Below are positions 17,101-24,555 of a stretch of DNA of 44,402 nucleotides, piece after piece (within the stretch, counting starts at the first letter, position 1; each line of letters opens with the position of its first letter). The DNA is taken from NCBI GenBank assembly GCA_905235995.1, contig CAJONI010000001.1:1-44402 (forward strand), in the 5' to 3' direction. A program made the position numbers and the translations under genes. Source of the DNA: an uncultured Bacteroidales bacterium (GTDB taxonomy: Bacteria > Bacteroidota > Bacteroidia > Bacteroidales > UBA932). The notes beneath the pieces were generated by a model. That model worked only from the letters and a program-made list of their open reading frames with translations. It was not told where the DNA came from and ran no database searches.

Positions 17101-18610
17101 ACAGCTCTCCGAAGTGTTCTGCAGCCTGCTTGGCATAGGGCGCCTTGGCGTGACGGACGAGTTGCGCTCCGCAGGCCTCAACTCCATTCTCGCCATGAAG
17201 GCCAGGATCGCGCTCCAGGAGAAGCTCGGCCTTGCCATCGAAGTATCTGCCATCCTGAAACTCGGCAACATACGCAATATCGCGGAACACGTCGAGGGCG
17301 GCGGCGCCAGGCGCAGCGTGCTGTTCCACCACCACCCCGTGCAGGAACTGTATCCCGTACCCAAGACCCTGGAAACCTACATGGCCGACTACAAGGCCGG
17401 CAAAGCCACGTTTACCGTCATGTCGGGCATACGCATGGAAGGAGCCCGTCTCGAGGCGATGGAGAAGGCCCTGCGGGCCGTATTCGCGGCCAATCCGAGC
17501 ATGAAGACCCGCACTGCATACATTGACGGCAAGGCCGTGATGCAGCGCGACGATTCCCTGGAAATACCCATTTCCAGGCACAGGCTGGACTTCGAGCCCG
17601 ACGCTGAACAGTTGTTCGGATATTGCCGTGAACCCCTGCAAATAGTAGGCGGCTTCCTGGGAAACTATGCGCTGATTGAGACCCCGGCCCATGGTTTCTT
17701 CGTTTTCATGGGGTCACATGGAAACATGGACGGTGCCTCAATGAACCTGATGCTCATGGAGTTCTGTTCAGCTCTGGAGGGGGGCGTGCCTGAGCCCGAG
17801 AAGTACACCGTGTTCGACTATGCGCTCGACGAGCAGGATTACCTCGGCTCCGAGGCCATGCGCGAAGACGAAGAGCATTATCGCAGGCTGACGGACGGCT
17901 TGTTGGAGAATGTGCTGCCCTTCGATGATGGGCCCGAGGATGAAACGGGCTACGCTGAAATGGTCAAGGTGGCCTTCGACAAATCTGCCACCGACAGCTA
18001 TTGCGAACGTAACCATGTCCGCCAGAGCAGCTTCTTCGCCAATCTCTACATGCAGGCCTTCGGGCACATGGGTGCCTGGGACAGGGTGATGGTCTCAAGC
18101 CTGCACAGCAACCGCACAAGTGCGGAGCTTGCCGGCATGATGGGCCTGGCCATGCGCAACTTCCCCCTTGTCTGCCGCCATGTCGTCCCTGTCGATGATC
18201 CCGGCTTCCGGACGGCCGTCCTTGCTGGAGTCAAAGACATAGAGCGACAGGTAGATGATGCGATGAACATCAGTTTCTACGACTATTACGGCTCCAACGG
18301 GCTGGGACGCAAAAGCCCCAATATCGCAGTGAAAACGGCTTTTGTATATTACATCGGCCTGTCGGACGGACTGGCGGATTTCCTCGGGCAGCACGACGGC
18401 TCAGCACATGAGATCCAGCTCATCGGTAGCGAATCCGACCGGAAGCCGGTGCGAGAGCTGGCCATGGAGCCTTTGGTGGCCTATGTCAACCGTAATGCCG
18501 ACGGAAACTACGAGGTGACGCTGAAATACAACCACCGCTGCTACCACACAGCCACCATCATGAGGATGGCGGACTACATGAGCGCTTATTTCGACAAGGC
18601 TACTTCCTGA
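8180..18610 (+). CDS. Three-module nonribosomal peptide synthetase (A-T-C-A-T-E-C-A-T-C)
   Basis: A 3,476-residue NRPS; domains were assigned by eye. A1 (about 8-470) has YTSSSTGKPKG and SGKIDRK. T1 has its presumed phosphopantetheine Ser in LGFSSL (S510). C1 (about 555-970) has HHIIFDG at 684-690. A2 (about 985-1465) has YTSGSTGQPKG. T2 has LGGDS (S1516). E (about 1565-1985) has HHAVVDGVSWRIL at 1685, EGHGRE, TVGWFTSVYPV and GKGIGYNILRY. C2 (about 2017-2460) has YPLTPMQEGIL, typical of condensation after epimerisation, and HHIIVDG at 2153. A3 (about 2476-2950) has YTSGSTGKPKG. T3 has GLNSI (S3002). The terminal C (about 3050-3470) has SHGNMDGAS at 3179-3187. No thioesterase or reductase domain is present. 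It should make a short product: starter acyl, a D-residue, then a third residue. Building-block identities cannot be read reliably. Confidence 0.97.
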   Translation: MMEYDPSETFVTLFRKQARLHPEATAVVDEDSSITYAELDRKSDILARNLLQAGVEQDSVVAIMLPRRKEFVVAALGVFKAGGAYIALDSEYPAERLQYMLEDSEAKLIINNTDLLEGPDCGPVDNSRPESLAIMIYTSSSTGKPKGVMMEHRNLTNCVLALSPIMKSGERWAEFVSFSFSASVISTFGPLGAGATLHILSSDMRRSLDGMARYFMDNDITAILLGPQVGVDMLTGFDNLHLKKMIVGGEAMKPVKLRTAGVKVFNMYGLSEFLPVCYHVVEQGKDYDRIPIGRPLPEVTMFVVDEEGRLMPRGEAGELCLVGKMLTRGYWKQEGLTKEKYTECPFMPGKRMFHTGDLVRWNEDGDMEYLGRIDSQVQLRGFRIELGEIENRAGKFGGIRQAAAKLHDERFLCLYYTASVPIDKEELKEFISEALPGYMVPTVFKQLDSMPLTPSGKIDRKLLPEPIVELEEIVPPATETEQKLFDIVAEMLNMTDFGVTNNLISLGFSSLSAMRLTLAVHNRMKAQLKMADIMKDPTVRGIAASLSSSVPILPSYECRELYPLTGNQRGVYIDWEMNRGTTQYNIATSYRFASADASRLAGALRATVDVHSYLKTRLAMADGAVMQERHDDEPAEVILTTLDHEPGEAYFHEKVRPFDLFKDRLYRLELITTPTAVFLFMDIHHIIFDGLSASIFMGDMLKACQGEQLLPESHQFYDFALYEQEMAGGEAMEEAEKYFDGMVSEAVALSFPDSAKPDGKAYAKLETMVPAASIDAFCHANGVTASSFMQAAFTEAMSRLTREERGLHLTLSNGRSSGPELMSSVGMFVRTIPVVRPSTAEGVTTSDFVKSMHAQLQQSYTHEYYPYTRFVERHGIRAGMMFVYQGGVLEDGRIAGADQLSLDPDLAKFPITVTAYPRNDAYVIMVEYDGRLYGCRDMALLANAIGNMSLSLASGKLLSDSRTVSAVEEARLLELAKGGTPVHDASETLVDMFRRQAEKTPDALAVAFLDRRLTYRELDELTDRLAACLIDRYGVQPEEAVGVMTERSELLVVYPLAIIKAGAAYMPLDFNFPSGRLAFMCEDAGVRLILSEGSRVQEAMPGHAGTVFTSDMLASLTEEGAAGIESRRKASPDDRYVILYTSGSTGQPKGVSLTQGNIVNFCHWCVREFNLTPEDRVAAYAHFGFDVHQADFWPALSCGSSVFIIPSDLRLDLPALHEYIVKEKLSYANMTTQIGHLYASLYPESSLRVLSVAGEKLPAVRKPEYRMYNCYGPTEATVYATALSLYADYDDDSIGRPLDNCSIYIVDDRLQLVPHGLPGELLIAGAGVARGYLNSPHLTADKFITFNGLRAYRSGDLARWREDGAIDFLGRIDSQVKLRGLRIELGEIENRVMSYDGIRQALVDVREINGVRNLCCYYTVKDGMAVDEQLLQEHLKDGLADYMLPSAFIRLDGMPLTPNGKIDRKRLPEPVMTGAAVFIEPTGDAERAVSAAMQQVLGMDAPVGALDGFYELGGDSIKAIRLVSVLRQKGLSVQVSDVMKLKTVRAIAAAVQDDTISISQEPWSGELRDSVIFSWLKDQHLADMGRFQLSMLLGCRERVDAAMLQQAVDAVVFHHDMLRAVIRDGRLFVRGAETRIPVTERELGPTDTIGEACSRIEESMDMAEGLFLPVLLHAAEGDLLFLCTHHAVVDGVSWRILTEDLETAFRQLSEGLSVSLPAKTVSYRDYVDAQHAYRNSYLLGLELPYWERQQKLLLQLPVSDGKDLNRRFARISVNLNEADTRAFSSARLSRFGADVNDLLLTAVGRSYRRLTGMDSMSVQLEGHGREPMGAPLRTDRTVGWFTSVYPVILNLGGDIRQDLRNVKEALHRVPGKGIGYNILRYAEGDRPVSLDRDRVPRTGFNYLGVMNGEKALTGGFFTMMDSLRGSRMRKEHFGPQLDLNCMVVGGVFRLTLDYDADKYSLEDAESFANGILREINALTRYLDSHEEQEVTATDLGENEWTDTQFKRIMADYASRGERLQRIYPLTPMQEGILLKHLQEPESWAYRLVSIFEADCNPTEAQLRRVLGRLARKHEVLRTAIIHDGVEQYRQAIVDRAPGLRMTDLSHEKNPEEAVKALRRDMLTNAFDLQRKPLMQLVCAKKCDEGCYLVIATHHIIVDGWSLQLCLGDLFRFLQEELHGKAGQTEVAANDGRYESAVREILTKDKNKALDYWRGLLEGYATRAGIPSWGEVPAAEQSAEDWLSIQLDAATTRRLKKLCQQEQATLGNAVELAWGLVLQTCSRTDDAVFVKVVSGRDNTGTDVSDIAGLFINSVPVRVRTGKDSTARQMLHTLQQQAAESNACDFCALSEIQQMSETGDSLFQTVTAFENYDSGLEALSYSDFGLNIRPLLTREESFDEISQTAYVDDEGRLVLNISFNRRHYRRVEVERVLSLFRTLLSGIVQSPDIPLATLPLLHEEEMKDLSAIGNGETGEFDKSDTLVSMFRRQAAETPDGVAVVFQDRKLSYRELDELTDLLAAQLVSRYNVLPEEAVGVMIERSELMVVYPLAIMKAGAAYMPLDHSFPAYRLQYMCEDAGVRLILSEKDRVRDAMPDFRGEVFTADSLQDLPRLDGRLPGPLPAYRYVILYTSGSTGKPKGVALEHHGIVNFCHWYVKEFRMTSDDRSLAFSNFGFDAHMMDVYPALSCGASVWIIDSGMRMDIDRMNRYMEENGINIAFLTTQVGHLFASSIENRSLRLLSVSGEKLMPVRKPPYEFYNCCGHTECTIYTTFYKIESDYDSPVIGRPLTNYRLYVVDPSMRLLPRGVAGELIICGEGVGRGYLNPSEKDADKFTDFMGQRAYRAGDLVRWNEDGQMEYLGRIDNQVKLRGLRIELGEIEACASRFDGIAMAAASVRRMGGSDGLCLHFSAKPEGTVVDRDALKAFLAESLTDYMVPVAYVQLDKMPLNANGKIDRRLLPEPQGPASSFEAPATALEEQLSEVFCSLLGIGRLGVTDELRSAGLNSILAMKARIALQEKLGLAIEVSAILKLGNIRNIAEHVEGGGARRSVLFHHHPVQELYPVPKTLETYMADYKAGKATFTVMSGIRMEGARLEAMEKALRAVFAANPSMKTRTAYIDGKAVMQRDDSLEIPISRHRLDFEPDAEQLFGYCREPLQIVGGFLGNYALIETPAHGFFVFMGSHGNMDGASMNLMLMEFCSALEGGVPEPEKYTVFDYALDEQDYLGSEAMREDEEHYRRLTDGLLENVLPFDDGPEDETGYAEMVKVAFDKSATDSYCERNHVRQSSFFANLYMQAFGHMGAWDRVMVSSLHSNRTSAELAGMMGLAMRNFPLVCRHVVPVDDPGFRTAVLAGVKDIERQVDDAMNISFYDYYGSNGLGRKSPNIAVKTAFVYYIGLSDGLADFLGQHDGSAHEIQLIGSESDRKPVRELAMEPLVAYVNRNADGNYEVTLKYNHRCYHTATIMRMADYMSAYFDKATS

Positions 18611-19170
18611 TTTCCGTAGCAGATGCTATAGACGTAACGACCTTCGGGGCCCGACAAAGTGATCAGCTCCGAAGGCCTTTCGTCGAGTACATGCCTCATG
18701 TCATCGACCAGTCCCCGTCCGGAGCACTTCAGCACGGCTTCCTTCATGGTCCAGAGACGGATGAATTCCATGTCGGGGCGCGGGGAACGCAATATCCGTT
18801 CTTTCTCCCGTCCGTTCATCACCTGGTCCAGCAGGGACTCGTCGTATTCGCGGACGCTCTCTATGTCGACTCCCACCGGACGGTCGCTCAGGACGCAGAC
18901 GGCGGCCTCCCGGCAGTGGCTCAGGTTGAAATGGATGCCGGCATGGCCTGAAAGGCGGGGCTTGCCGAATTCTCCGTATTCGAACAACGGAGGCTCGGCT
19001 ATCCCAAACTCCTCACGAAGTCCCTTGCACAGAAGGAGATAGGCCATGGCACTCAGTTTCCGTTCCCGTTCGAAGCGGAACTGCAGGGCCTGCTCCCTGC
19101 GCTGCGGGGACAGCAGTGGCAGCGAGGACTCGAAATCGAAATTCTTTATGTCGTCTTCCAGATATACCAT
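18586..19170 (-). CDS. Sfp-type 4'-phosphopantetheinyl transferase
   Basis: A 194-residue PPTase that would transfer phosphopantetheine from CoA to the T-domain serines of carrier proteins, including the NRPS opposite it. The metal-binding motif is VGVDIESV (D102, E104) and the second is WTMKEAVLK (W140, K143, E144, K148). FNLSH around residue 81 is the usual substrate-proximal motif. Its 3' end overlaps the NRPS 3' end by 25 bp in the convergent direction. On its own strand it follows the first ABC ATPase gene by 21 bp, so it is probably transcribed with the amino-acid importer. It could also be the housekeeping enzyme for fatty-acid ACP, since I cannot see whether the genome has another. 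Confidence 0.93.
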   Translation of the reverse strand: MVYLEDDIKNFDFESSLPLLSPQRREQALQFRFERERKLSAMAYLLLCKGLREEFGIAEPPLFEYGEFGKPRLSGHAGIHFNLSHCREAAVCVLSDRPVGVDIESVREYDESLLDQVMNGREKERILRSPRPDMEFIRLWTMKEAVLKCSGRGLVDDMRHVLDERPSELITLSGPEGRYVYSICYGNQEVALSK

Positions 19171-19191
19171 GCCATGGCCTTGGATTCCTGC

Positions 19192-20280
19192 TTACTTGTC
19201 CGGAAGCAGGCACTTCACCCGGAATCCAAGTGTGGTGGGTTCCTCTATGATGTCCTTTGCGAGGGCACGGACAGGTGCCAGAAGCTGAGGGTCGAGCCCT
19301 TTCAAAGGCGACTCGCCGAGGCCTGCGATCATGAAGTCGAGGGCAGTAACTTCCGACAGCTCGCTGAAGGTGAGGCGTAGCGTCAGGGGACGGTAATCCT
19401 TCAGCACATTGAACGCCATCAGGTCGACGATACGGTCTATGGCCCTGCGGCTGTCCACAAGGTTGTATTTGTTGCAGAACTGCGCCATTTCGGAACGCAT
19501 GCCGAGGACGTCGAAGCGGGGGCCATCCACCTCGAACACCAGCTTGTGTATGCGCTGCACAAAAGCCCTGGTGGCGCTGTGGACCGGCGCATCGAAGATC
19601 TGCTGCGGAGTGCCTTCCTCGTGGATGCGGCCTTCATACATGAAGAAGACCCTGTTGCTCACATCGTGCGCGAACTTCATCTCGTGGGTGACGATGAGCA
19701 TGGTCATGCCCTCCTTCGCCAGCTGGCGGATGACGCTGAGCACCTCTCCCACCATCGTGGGATCGAGGGCCGACGTGGGCTCGTCGAAGAGGATCACTTC
19801 GGGATGCATTGCCAGGCAACGTGCTATGGCCACACGCTGCTTCTGCCCGCCCGACAGCTCGTCGGGCATCGCCTGGGACTTCTCGGCCAGACCCACCTTC
19901 TCCAGCAGCTGCATCGCCTCCTCCTCCGCCGCCTGTCTGGTAATGTCTTTAAGCAGCAGCGGCACCTTGGTGATGTTGTCAAGGATGGAGAGGTGTTCGA
20001 AGAGGTTGAAGCTCTGGAACACCATGCCCACCTTCTGCCTCAGCCTGTTCAGGGAATAGCCTTTGGCAAGGATGTTCTCGCCGTCGACCAGGATCTCGCC
20101 GCTGGTGGGCGGGTCCATCATGTTGATGGCACGCAACAGGGTGCTCTTGCCGGTGCCGGAGGGGCCTATGATGCTTATCACCTCGCCCTGGCTGATCTCG
20201 CAGTTGATGTCCTTGAGTACCTCCAGCCTTGAACCGTCAGGTTTTACGAAAGTCTTTGTCAGATGTCTTATGCTTATCAT
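19192..20280 (-). CDS. Amino-acid-type ABC importer ATPase with C-terminal extension (system 1)
   Basis: Residues 1-240 form a GlnQ/HisP-type ATPase: Walker [11 protein letters not shown]-loop [12 protein letters not shown], signature [16 protein letters not shown], Walker [14 protein letters not shown], switch IVTHEMKFA. The family couples to polar amino acid permeases. GlnQ-like ATPases usually end near 240-250 residues. This one has about 115 more (245-362), including [11 protein letters not shown] and [20 protein letters not shown], matched by the same extension in the paralogue at 25015-26103. The extension is not obviously the NIL domain of MetN. It starts 4 bp after the stop of the fused binding-protein/permease gene (20285-21742), so they form an operon. 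Confidence 0.92.
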   Translation of the reverse strand: MISIRHLTKTFVKPDGSRLEVLKDINCEISQGEVISIIGPSGTGKSTLLRAINMMDPPTSGEILVDGENILAKGYSLNRLRQKVGMVFQSFNLFEHLSILDNITKVPLLLKDITRQAAEEEAMQLLEKVGLAEKSQAMPDELSGGQKQRVAIARCLAMHPEVILFDEPTSALDPTMVGEVLSVIRQLAKEGMTMLIVTHEMKFAHDVSNRVFFMYEGRIHEEGTPQQIFDAPVHSATRAFVQRIHKLVFEVDGPRFDVLGMRSEMAQFCNKYNLVDSRRAIDRIVDLMAFNVLKDYRPLTLRLTFSELSEVTALDFMIAGLGESPLKGLDPQLLAPVRALAKDIIEEPTTLGFRVKCLLPDK

Positions 20281-20284
20281 GGTC

Positions 20285-21742
20285 TTACTTGCTTTTTACG
20301 GTTAGGTCGAGAATCTTGCCCAGCAGCCAGGCCAGCATGAAGTACAGGACGGTGACTATAAGCAACGGGAAGAGGGCGTCGAAGGTGCGGGAGCGGATGA
20401 TGTCGCTGGCGCGCGTCAGGTCCTGGATGGCGATGTAACCGACTATCGAGGTGTTCTTGACCAGCGATATGCATTCCCCTTTGTAGACAGGTATCATGCT
20501 TCTAAGTGCCTGTGGCGCGACGATATGATGGAAAGTCTGCCTCCTGGACAGCCCCAGGGCCAGTCCGGCTTCGGTCTGTCCCTTGCCCACACTGAGAATG
20601 GCGGTGCGGAATATCTCGCTCACGTATCCGGCGAAGACAAGGGCGAACGACACGGAGGCCACCAATGTGCCGCCGACACCCGACTGGGAGAAGACCACGT
20701 AGAACATGATCATGAGGAACACGAGCATCGGGATGCCACGCATTATGCTGATATATACCGCTGCAACGTCTGAAACCCATTTCCTGCGGCTCATCCGCAT
20801 CCAGCAGACGAGTGCGCCGAAAAGCGAGCCGAGCAGGATGGACAGCAGCGATATTTTCACCGTCACCCAGAGCCCGTCAGTAATGTAGCGCCAGCGGTCC
20901 TCGACCACGAGATTGTTGTAGACCATATCCTTCATCCTTGCGAAGAAGCCCCCGGAAGCGGCAGCGTCCTTGTCGCACACGATGTAGGCCGGTCGGACGC
21001 TCAGGTGGCTCGTGGCGAAGTCAACCACCTTCTGCCGTTCCGGAGTGATGTATAGGGCTCCGGTAATGACGTCGGCCTTGCCGCTTTGCAGGGCGTTGAT
21101 CAGGGAGGCGAAGGGGTAGTACTCGATTTCCACCGGACGGCCCAAATAGTGGCCGAAGCGCTGGACGATCTCCACCTCGAAGCCTCGCCACTCTTCACCG
21201 ACCAGATAGCTGATGGGCGCCAAAGCCACACCGATTCCCAGGCGCAGGGGCTTTCCTTCAGGTTTCGGGCCAAGGTCGGGCATCGGTTCCTCGTTGAGAT
21301 TCGAGGATTGCAGCCAGCGCTCTTTTATCTTCTTCAGCTCACCGGTGGCGATAAGGGAGTCGATGAAATGCGAGAGCGTGTCGCGCAGCGCAGTGTCGCC
21401 CTTCTGCAGCGCGATACCGCAGGGCGAAGACTGATCGCCGAAGAAGGCGGCCTTGAATCCCAGGCGCTTCATCACGTCGGGCGTGAGGATGCAGTCGACT
21501 TCCACGTACACATCCACCATGCCTTTCGAGAGCGCGAGCATGGCGTCGCTCTCGGCCTTGTATTGCAGCAGTTCGATGTCCTGGCGGCCGGAGAGGTACA
21601 GCTCGTAGACGCTGCCCGCCACCACGCCCACCTTCAGCCCCGCAAGTTCGGCCTCCGAATGGGGCTCTTTGGTCTGCTCATGCCTTCCGACGCATCCTGC
21701 AAGGAGAACCATGGCGGCAAGTGCCAATAATGTCTTTTTCAT
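20285..21742 (-). CDS. Fused solute-binding lipoprotein/permease, amino-acid ABC importer (system 1)
   Basis: A 485-residue protein from the chosen ATG. A lipoprotein signal peptide ends VLLAGC (Cys17). Residues 33-105 look like lobe 2 of a type II periplasmic binding protein ([16 protein letters not shown] and [11 protein letters not shown]), and 106-148 like the return to lobe 1 with its closing helix (GIALQKGD to IKERWL). Residues 166-262 look like the N-terminal part of lobe 1 ([40 protein letters not shown]). Lobe order is thus reversed relative to the family. Residues 285-480 are a HisM/GlnP-type permease with coupling loop [14 protein letters not shown]. An ATG at 21754 with GGAAGG just before it is the alternative start. 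Substrate is probably a polar amino acid, unproven. Confidence 0.9.
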   Translation of the reverse strand: MKKTLLALAAMVLLAGCVGRHEQTKEPHSEAELAGLKVGVVAGSVYELYLSGRQDIELLQYKAESDAMLALSKGMVDVYVEVDCILTPDVMKRLGFKAAFFGDQSSPCGIALQKGDTALRDTLSHFIDSLIATGELKKIKERWLQSSNLNEEPMPDLGPKPEGKPLRLGIGVALAPISYLVGEEWRGFEVEIVQRFGHYLGRPVEIEYYPFASLINALQSGKADVITGALYITPERQKVVDFATSHLSVRPAYIVCDKDAAASGGFFARMKDMVYNNLVVEDRWRYITDGLWVTVKISLLSILLGSLFGALVCWMRMSRRKWVSDVAAVYISIMRGIPMLVFLMIMFYVVFSQSGVGGTLVASVSFALVFAGYVSEIFRTAILSVGKGQTEAGLALGLSRRQTFHHIVAPQALRSMIPVYKGECISLVKNTSIVGYIAIQDLTRASDIIRSRTFDALFPLLIVTVLYFMLAWLLGKILDLTVKSK

Positions 21743-21764
21743 ATTCAATGTCATTTCCTTCCAA

Positions 21765-21780
21765 TCCTTTCGAAAGGATA
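21765..21780. promoter_or_regulatory. 16-bp perfect palindrome upstream of importer system 1
   Basis: ATCCTTTCGAAAGGAT is a perfect palindrome 10 bp upstream of the possible ATG at 21754 on the minus strand. It could be an operator or a small hairpin affecting translation. No matching site was noticed upstream of system 2. A near-consensus minus-strand box (TACCTTCG, 21803-21796) lies just further upstream. Confidence 0.35.
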
Positions 21781-21840
21781 AACCTTAACAGTTGGCGAAG
21801 GTAGTGAAAATTGCTCAGATGAACAGAAACAAATTCACTG

Positions 21841-21870
21841 TTGAAAGATTCAGGATTTGTCGTATATTTG
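21841..21870 (+). promoter_or_regulatory. Bacteroidetes-type promoter for the Na/Pi cotransporter
   Basis: TTG at 21841-21843 and TATATTTG at 21863-21870 are separated by 19 bp, matching the -33/-7 pattern. Transcription would begin near 21877, leaving a short leader before the ATG at 21890. Confidence 0.7.
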
Positions 21871-21889
21871 TAGTCTATATGACTTGCCT

Positions 21890-23575
21890 ATGCTTATTGC
21901 ATTGAAACTTCTGGGCTCGATCGCCCTCCTCATATACGGCATGAAGGTCATGAGCGAGGCCCTGCAGAAACTCGCCGGCCCGCAGCTCCGCCACCTCCTC
22001 GGCGCCATGACCACCAACCGCTTTACCGGTGTCGCCACCGGCGCTCTCGTCACCGTCGCAGTACAATCGTCCGCAGCAACCACCGTCATGACGGTGTCGT
22101 TCGTCAATGCGGCCCTGCTCACCCTGAGCCAGGCCATCTCGATCATCATGGGTGCGAACATAGGCACCACGCTCAGCGCCTGGATCATGTCGGCAGGCTT
22201 CTCCTTCGACATAGCCAACCTCGTATGGCCCGCCTTCCTGATCGGTATCATCCTCATCCAGGCAGGCAGGCACCGCTACATCGGCGACTTCCTCTTCGGA
22301 CTGAGCTTCCTGCTTTTCGCCCTTGCCATGCTCAAGGCCACCGGCGCAGAAATGGACCTTGCCAACAAGCCGCGCGTGGTCGAATTCTTCGACAGTTTCG
22401 AGACAAACTACGGCACTATCCTGCTCTTCCTGCTCATAGGCACCATACTGACGGCAATGGTCCAGAGCTCCGCAGCCCTGATGGCCATCACCATGGTGCT
22501 CTGCGCCACCGGAGCCATCACCATCTACCAGGGCATAGCACTGGTCATGGGTGAGAACATCGGCACCACCCTCACTGCAAACATCGCCGCCCTCAACGCC
22601 AACGTCCAGGCCCGCCGCACCGCAATGGCGCACCTGGTGTTCAACGTGTTCGGTGTGATATGGGTGCTGCTGCTCTTCTTCCCCTTCGTACGCATGGTCT
22701 GCAACATGGTCGGCCTCGACCCCACGGCCCCCGAGCAGAGCCCGACCCAGCTCTCCTTCGCCCTGGCCACCTTCCACACCTGCTTCAACGTGATCAACAC
22801 AGCTATCCTTATATGGTTCATACCGCAGATCGAGAAGCTCGTGTGCCTGCTTATCAAGCCTAAGACGGTGGAACAGGAGGAAGTGTTCAGACTGAAGTAC
22901 ATCAGCGCCGGTATCATGAAGACCCCGGAAATCTCCATCCTGCAGGCCCAGAAGGAAATCGCTGTCTTCGGCGACCAGACCCAGCAGTTGTTCCGGATGG
23001 TCAAGGAGCTGGCCCTTACCACTGACGACAAGGAATTCGACAAGCTCTTCGACCGCATCGAGAAGGGTGAGGAAGGCAGCGACCGCATGGAGAACGAGAT
23101 CGGACAATATCTCGGAGAGGTCGGCGAAGCCCATCTGTCCGACGACACCAAGGGGAAGATACGCAACATGCTGCGCCAGATAGGCGAGCTGGAGTCCATC
23201 GGTGACAGCTGCTTCTCCCTCGCCAGGATCCTGCGCCGCAGGCGTGACAACAAGATAAACTTCACCAAGGAGCAGGAGGAAGGCATAGTTCAGATCGCAA
23301 GGCTCGTAAGCCAGGCTCTCACCCAGATGAACGTCCTGCTCGCCGGGCATAAGGATGACTACGACATATCGGCTTCAATCGATATCGAAAACCGCATCAA
23401 CGAATCCCGCAACACCCTGAAGCAAAAGAATATCGAAAATGTCGACAACCATGTGTACGGCTACGACATCGGCACTGTGTTCAACGACCTGATCGGAGAA
23501 TTCGAGAAGACGGGCGACTATATAATCAATGTTGTACAGGCCCGCCTCGGCTTAGGCTATTCGATCGACGAATAG
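21890..23575 (+). CDS. Na+/phosphate cotransporter family protein with PhoU-like tail
   Basis: A 561-residue NptA-type (Na_Pi_cotrans) transporter. Two inverted repeats carry the family QSSA motifs: VQSSAATTVMTVSFVNA near residue 60 and VQSSAALMAITMVL near residue 185. GANIGTTLSAW and GENIGTTLTANIAALNA accompany them. From about residue 355 the protein is soluble and helical, resembling PhoU (QIGELESIGDSCFSLARIL). The frame is open back to a TTG at 21857, but that lies upstream of the promoter box, so the ATG at 21890 is preferred. It takes up phosphate, or a related anion, with Na+. It runs divergently from importer system 1. Confidence 0.92.
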   Translation: MLIALKLLGSIALLIYGMKVMSEALQKLAGPQLRHLLGAMTTNRFTGVATGALVTVAVQSSAATTVMTVSFVNAALLTLSQAISIIMGANIGTTLSAWIMSAGFSFDIANLVWPAFLIGIILIQAGRHRYIGDFLFGLSFLLFALAMLKATGAEMDLANKPRVVEFFDSFETNYGTILLFLLIGTILTAMVQSSAALMAITMVLCATGAITIYQGIALVMGENIGTTLTANIAALNANVQARRTAMAHLVFNVFGVIWVLLLFFPFVRMVCNMVGLDPTAPEQSPTQLSFALATFHTCFNVINTAILIWFIPQIEKLVCLLIKPKTVEQEEVFRLKYISAGIMKTPEISILQAQKEIAVFGDQTQQLFRMVKELALTTDDKEFDKLFDRIEKGEEGSDRMENEIGQYLGEVGEAHLSDDTKGKIRNMLRQIGELESIGDSCFSLARILRRRRDNKINFTKEQEEGIVQIARLVSQALTQMNVLLAGHKDDYDISASIDIENRINESRNTLKQKNIENVDNHVYGYDIGTVFNDLIGEFEKTGDYIINVVQARLGLGYSIDE

Positions 23576-23593
23576 TCCCGCCCCCACTAACCG

Positions 23594-24529
23594 GTGAATC
23601 ATCTTGGGGAGATTATATCGCTCTGCGTAGCAGTTTCCTGGACTTTTACGGCATGGTTCGCCGACAAGGCGAGCCGCCGGGTCGGCGCCATGGTCACCAA
23701 CGTCCTGAGGCTGGTGCTGGCTACCCTTTTCCTGGGCGTCCTGCTCTGGTTCACCATCGGCCGCCCCTATCCCCTGCACGCGGACGGCAACGCCTGGCTC
23801 TGGCTCGGGCTGTCGGCCCTGGTGGGCTACGTATTCGGCGACTGGTGCCTTTTCAACTGCTATGTCTTCATAGGGCCACGCTTCGGGCAGCTTTTCATGA
23901 CACTCGCCCCTCCAATGGCAGCCATAAGCGGCTGGATCATGCTCGGAGAGATCCTTTCATGGAAGTCGATGCTCGCGATGGCGGTGACGCTCTGCGGTAT
24001 CGCTATTTCGATCCTTAGCCGCGGCGGCGGGAACCATCTGAAGCTGGACCTGCCGCTAAAGGGAGTCCTGCTTGGCATCGGAGCCGGAATAGGACAGGGC
24101 GTCGGCCTGGTGCTCAGCAAGATAGGCATGGAGCACTACTCCGCGGCCATCCCTGCCGGAGCGCCAGCAGCCATGGAGACCATGCTGCCCTTCGCCTCCA
24201 CGATGATCCGGGCGATAATCGGAGGTCTCGGATTCCTCATACTGCTCAGCCTCCAGAATGGCCTCGGCAGACTGAAAGATGCGGTCAAGGACCCCGTGAC
24301 GATGAAATACGCCTCCATCATCACGCTCTTCGGCCCGGCGATAGGAGTATCGCTCTCGCTGATGGCCGTCCGCTACGCTCCGGCGGGCATAGCTTCGACG
24401 CTGATGGCCCTCACCCCGGTCCTGATAGTGGTTCCGGAAGTCCTGATAAACAAGAAGAAGATACGCCCGAAGGAGATAGTCGGCCTTGCGGTGAGCATCA
24501 CCGGCGTGGCAATGTTCTTCCTGCTGTAA
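23594..24529 (+). CDS. EamA/DMT-family transporter
   Basis: A 311-residue membrane protein with about ten hydrophobic helices in two EamA repeats (roughly 5-140 and 155-310). Conserved features include the end-of-repeat helix SMLAMAVTLCGIAISIL and, in the second half, LTPVLIVVPEVLINKKKIRPKEIVGLAVSITG. The family exports or exchanges small metabolites such as amino acids, purines or nucleotide sugars, and the substrate cannot be told from sequence. The start is a GTG at 23594, 18 bp after the phosphate transporter gene, with which it is probably co-transcribed. Confidence 0.9.
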   Translation: MNHLGEIISLCVAVSWTFTAWFADKASRRVGAMVTNVLRLVLATLFLGVLLWFTIGRPYPLHADGNAWLWLGLSALVGYVFGDWCLFNCYVFIGPRFGQLFMTLAPPMAAISGWIMLGEILSWKSMLAMAVTLCGIAISILSRGGGNHLKLDLPLKGVLLGIGAGIGQGVGLVLSKIGMEHYSAAIPAGAPAAMETMLPFASTMIRAIIGGLGFLILLSLQNGLGRLKDAVKDPVTMKYASIITLFGPAIGVSLSLMAVRYAPAGIASTLMALTPVLIVVPEVLINKKKIRPKEIVGLAVSITGVAMFFLL

Positions 24530-24555
24530 CGACAATCAATGGTGCTTTAAATGAA

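Noticed and set aside
16241-17692. Long open frame (483 codons) antisense to the third NRPS module
   Set aside because: It runs through conserved A, T and C motifs of the NRPS and shows no independent domain or start signal.
18000-18610. Possible thioesterase or reductase at the NRPS end
   Set aside because: No GXSXG elbow or Rossmann motif occurs after T3. The segment aligns by eye to a condensation domain up to the stop codon.
20285-21742. Tandem full-length binding domains in the fused permease
   Set aside because: Each segment holds only part of the fold (lobe 2 plus closing helix, then the N-terminal part of lobe 1). A single permuted domain accounts for the length better.
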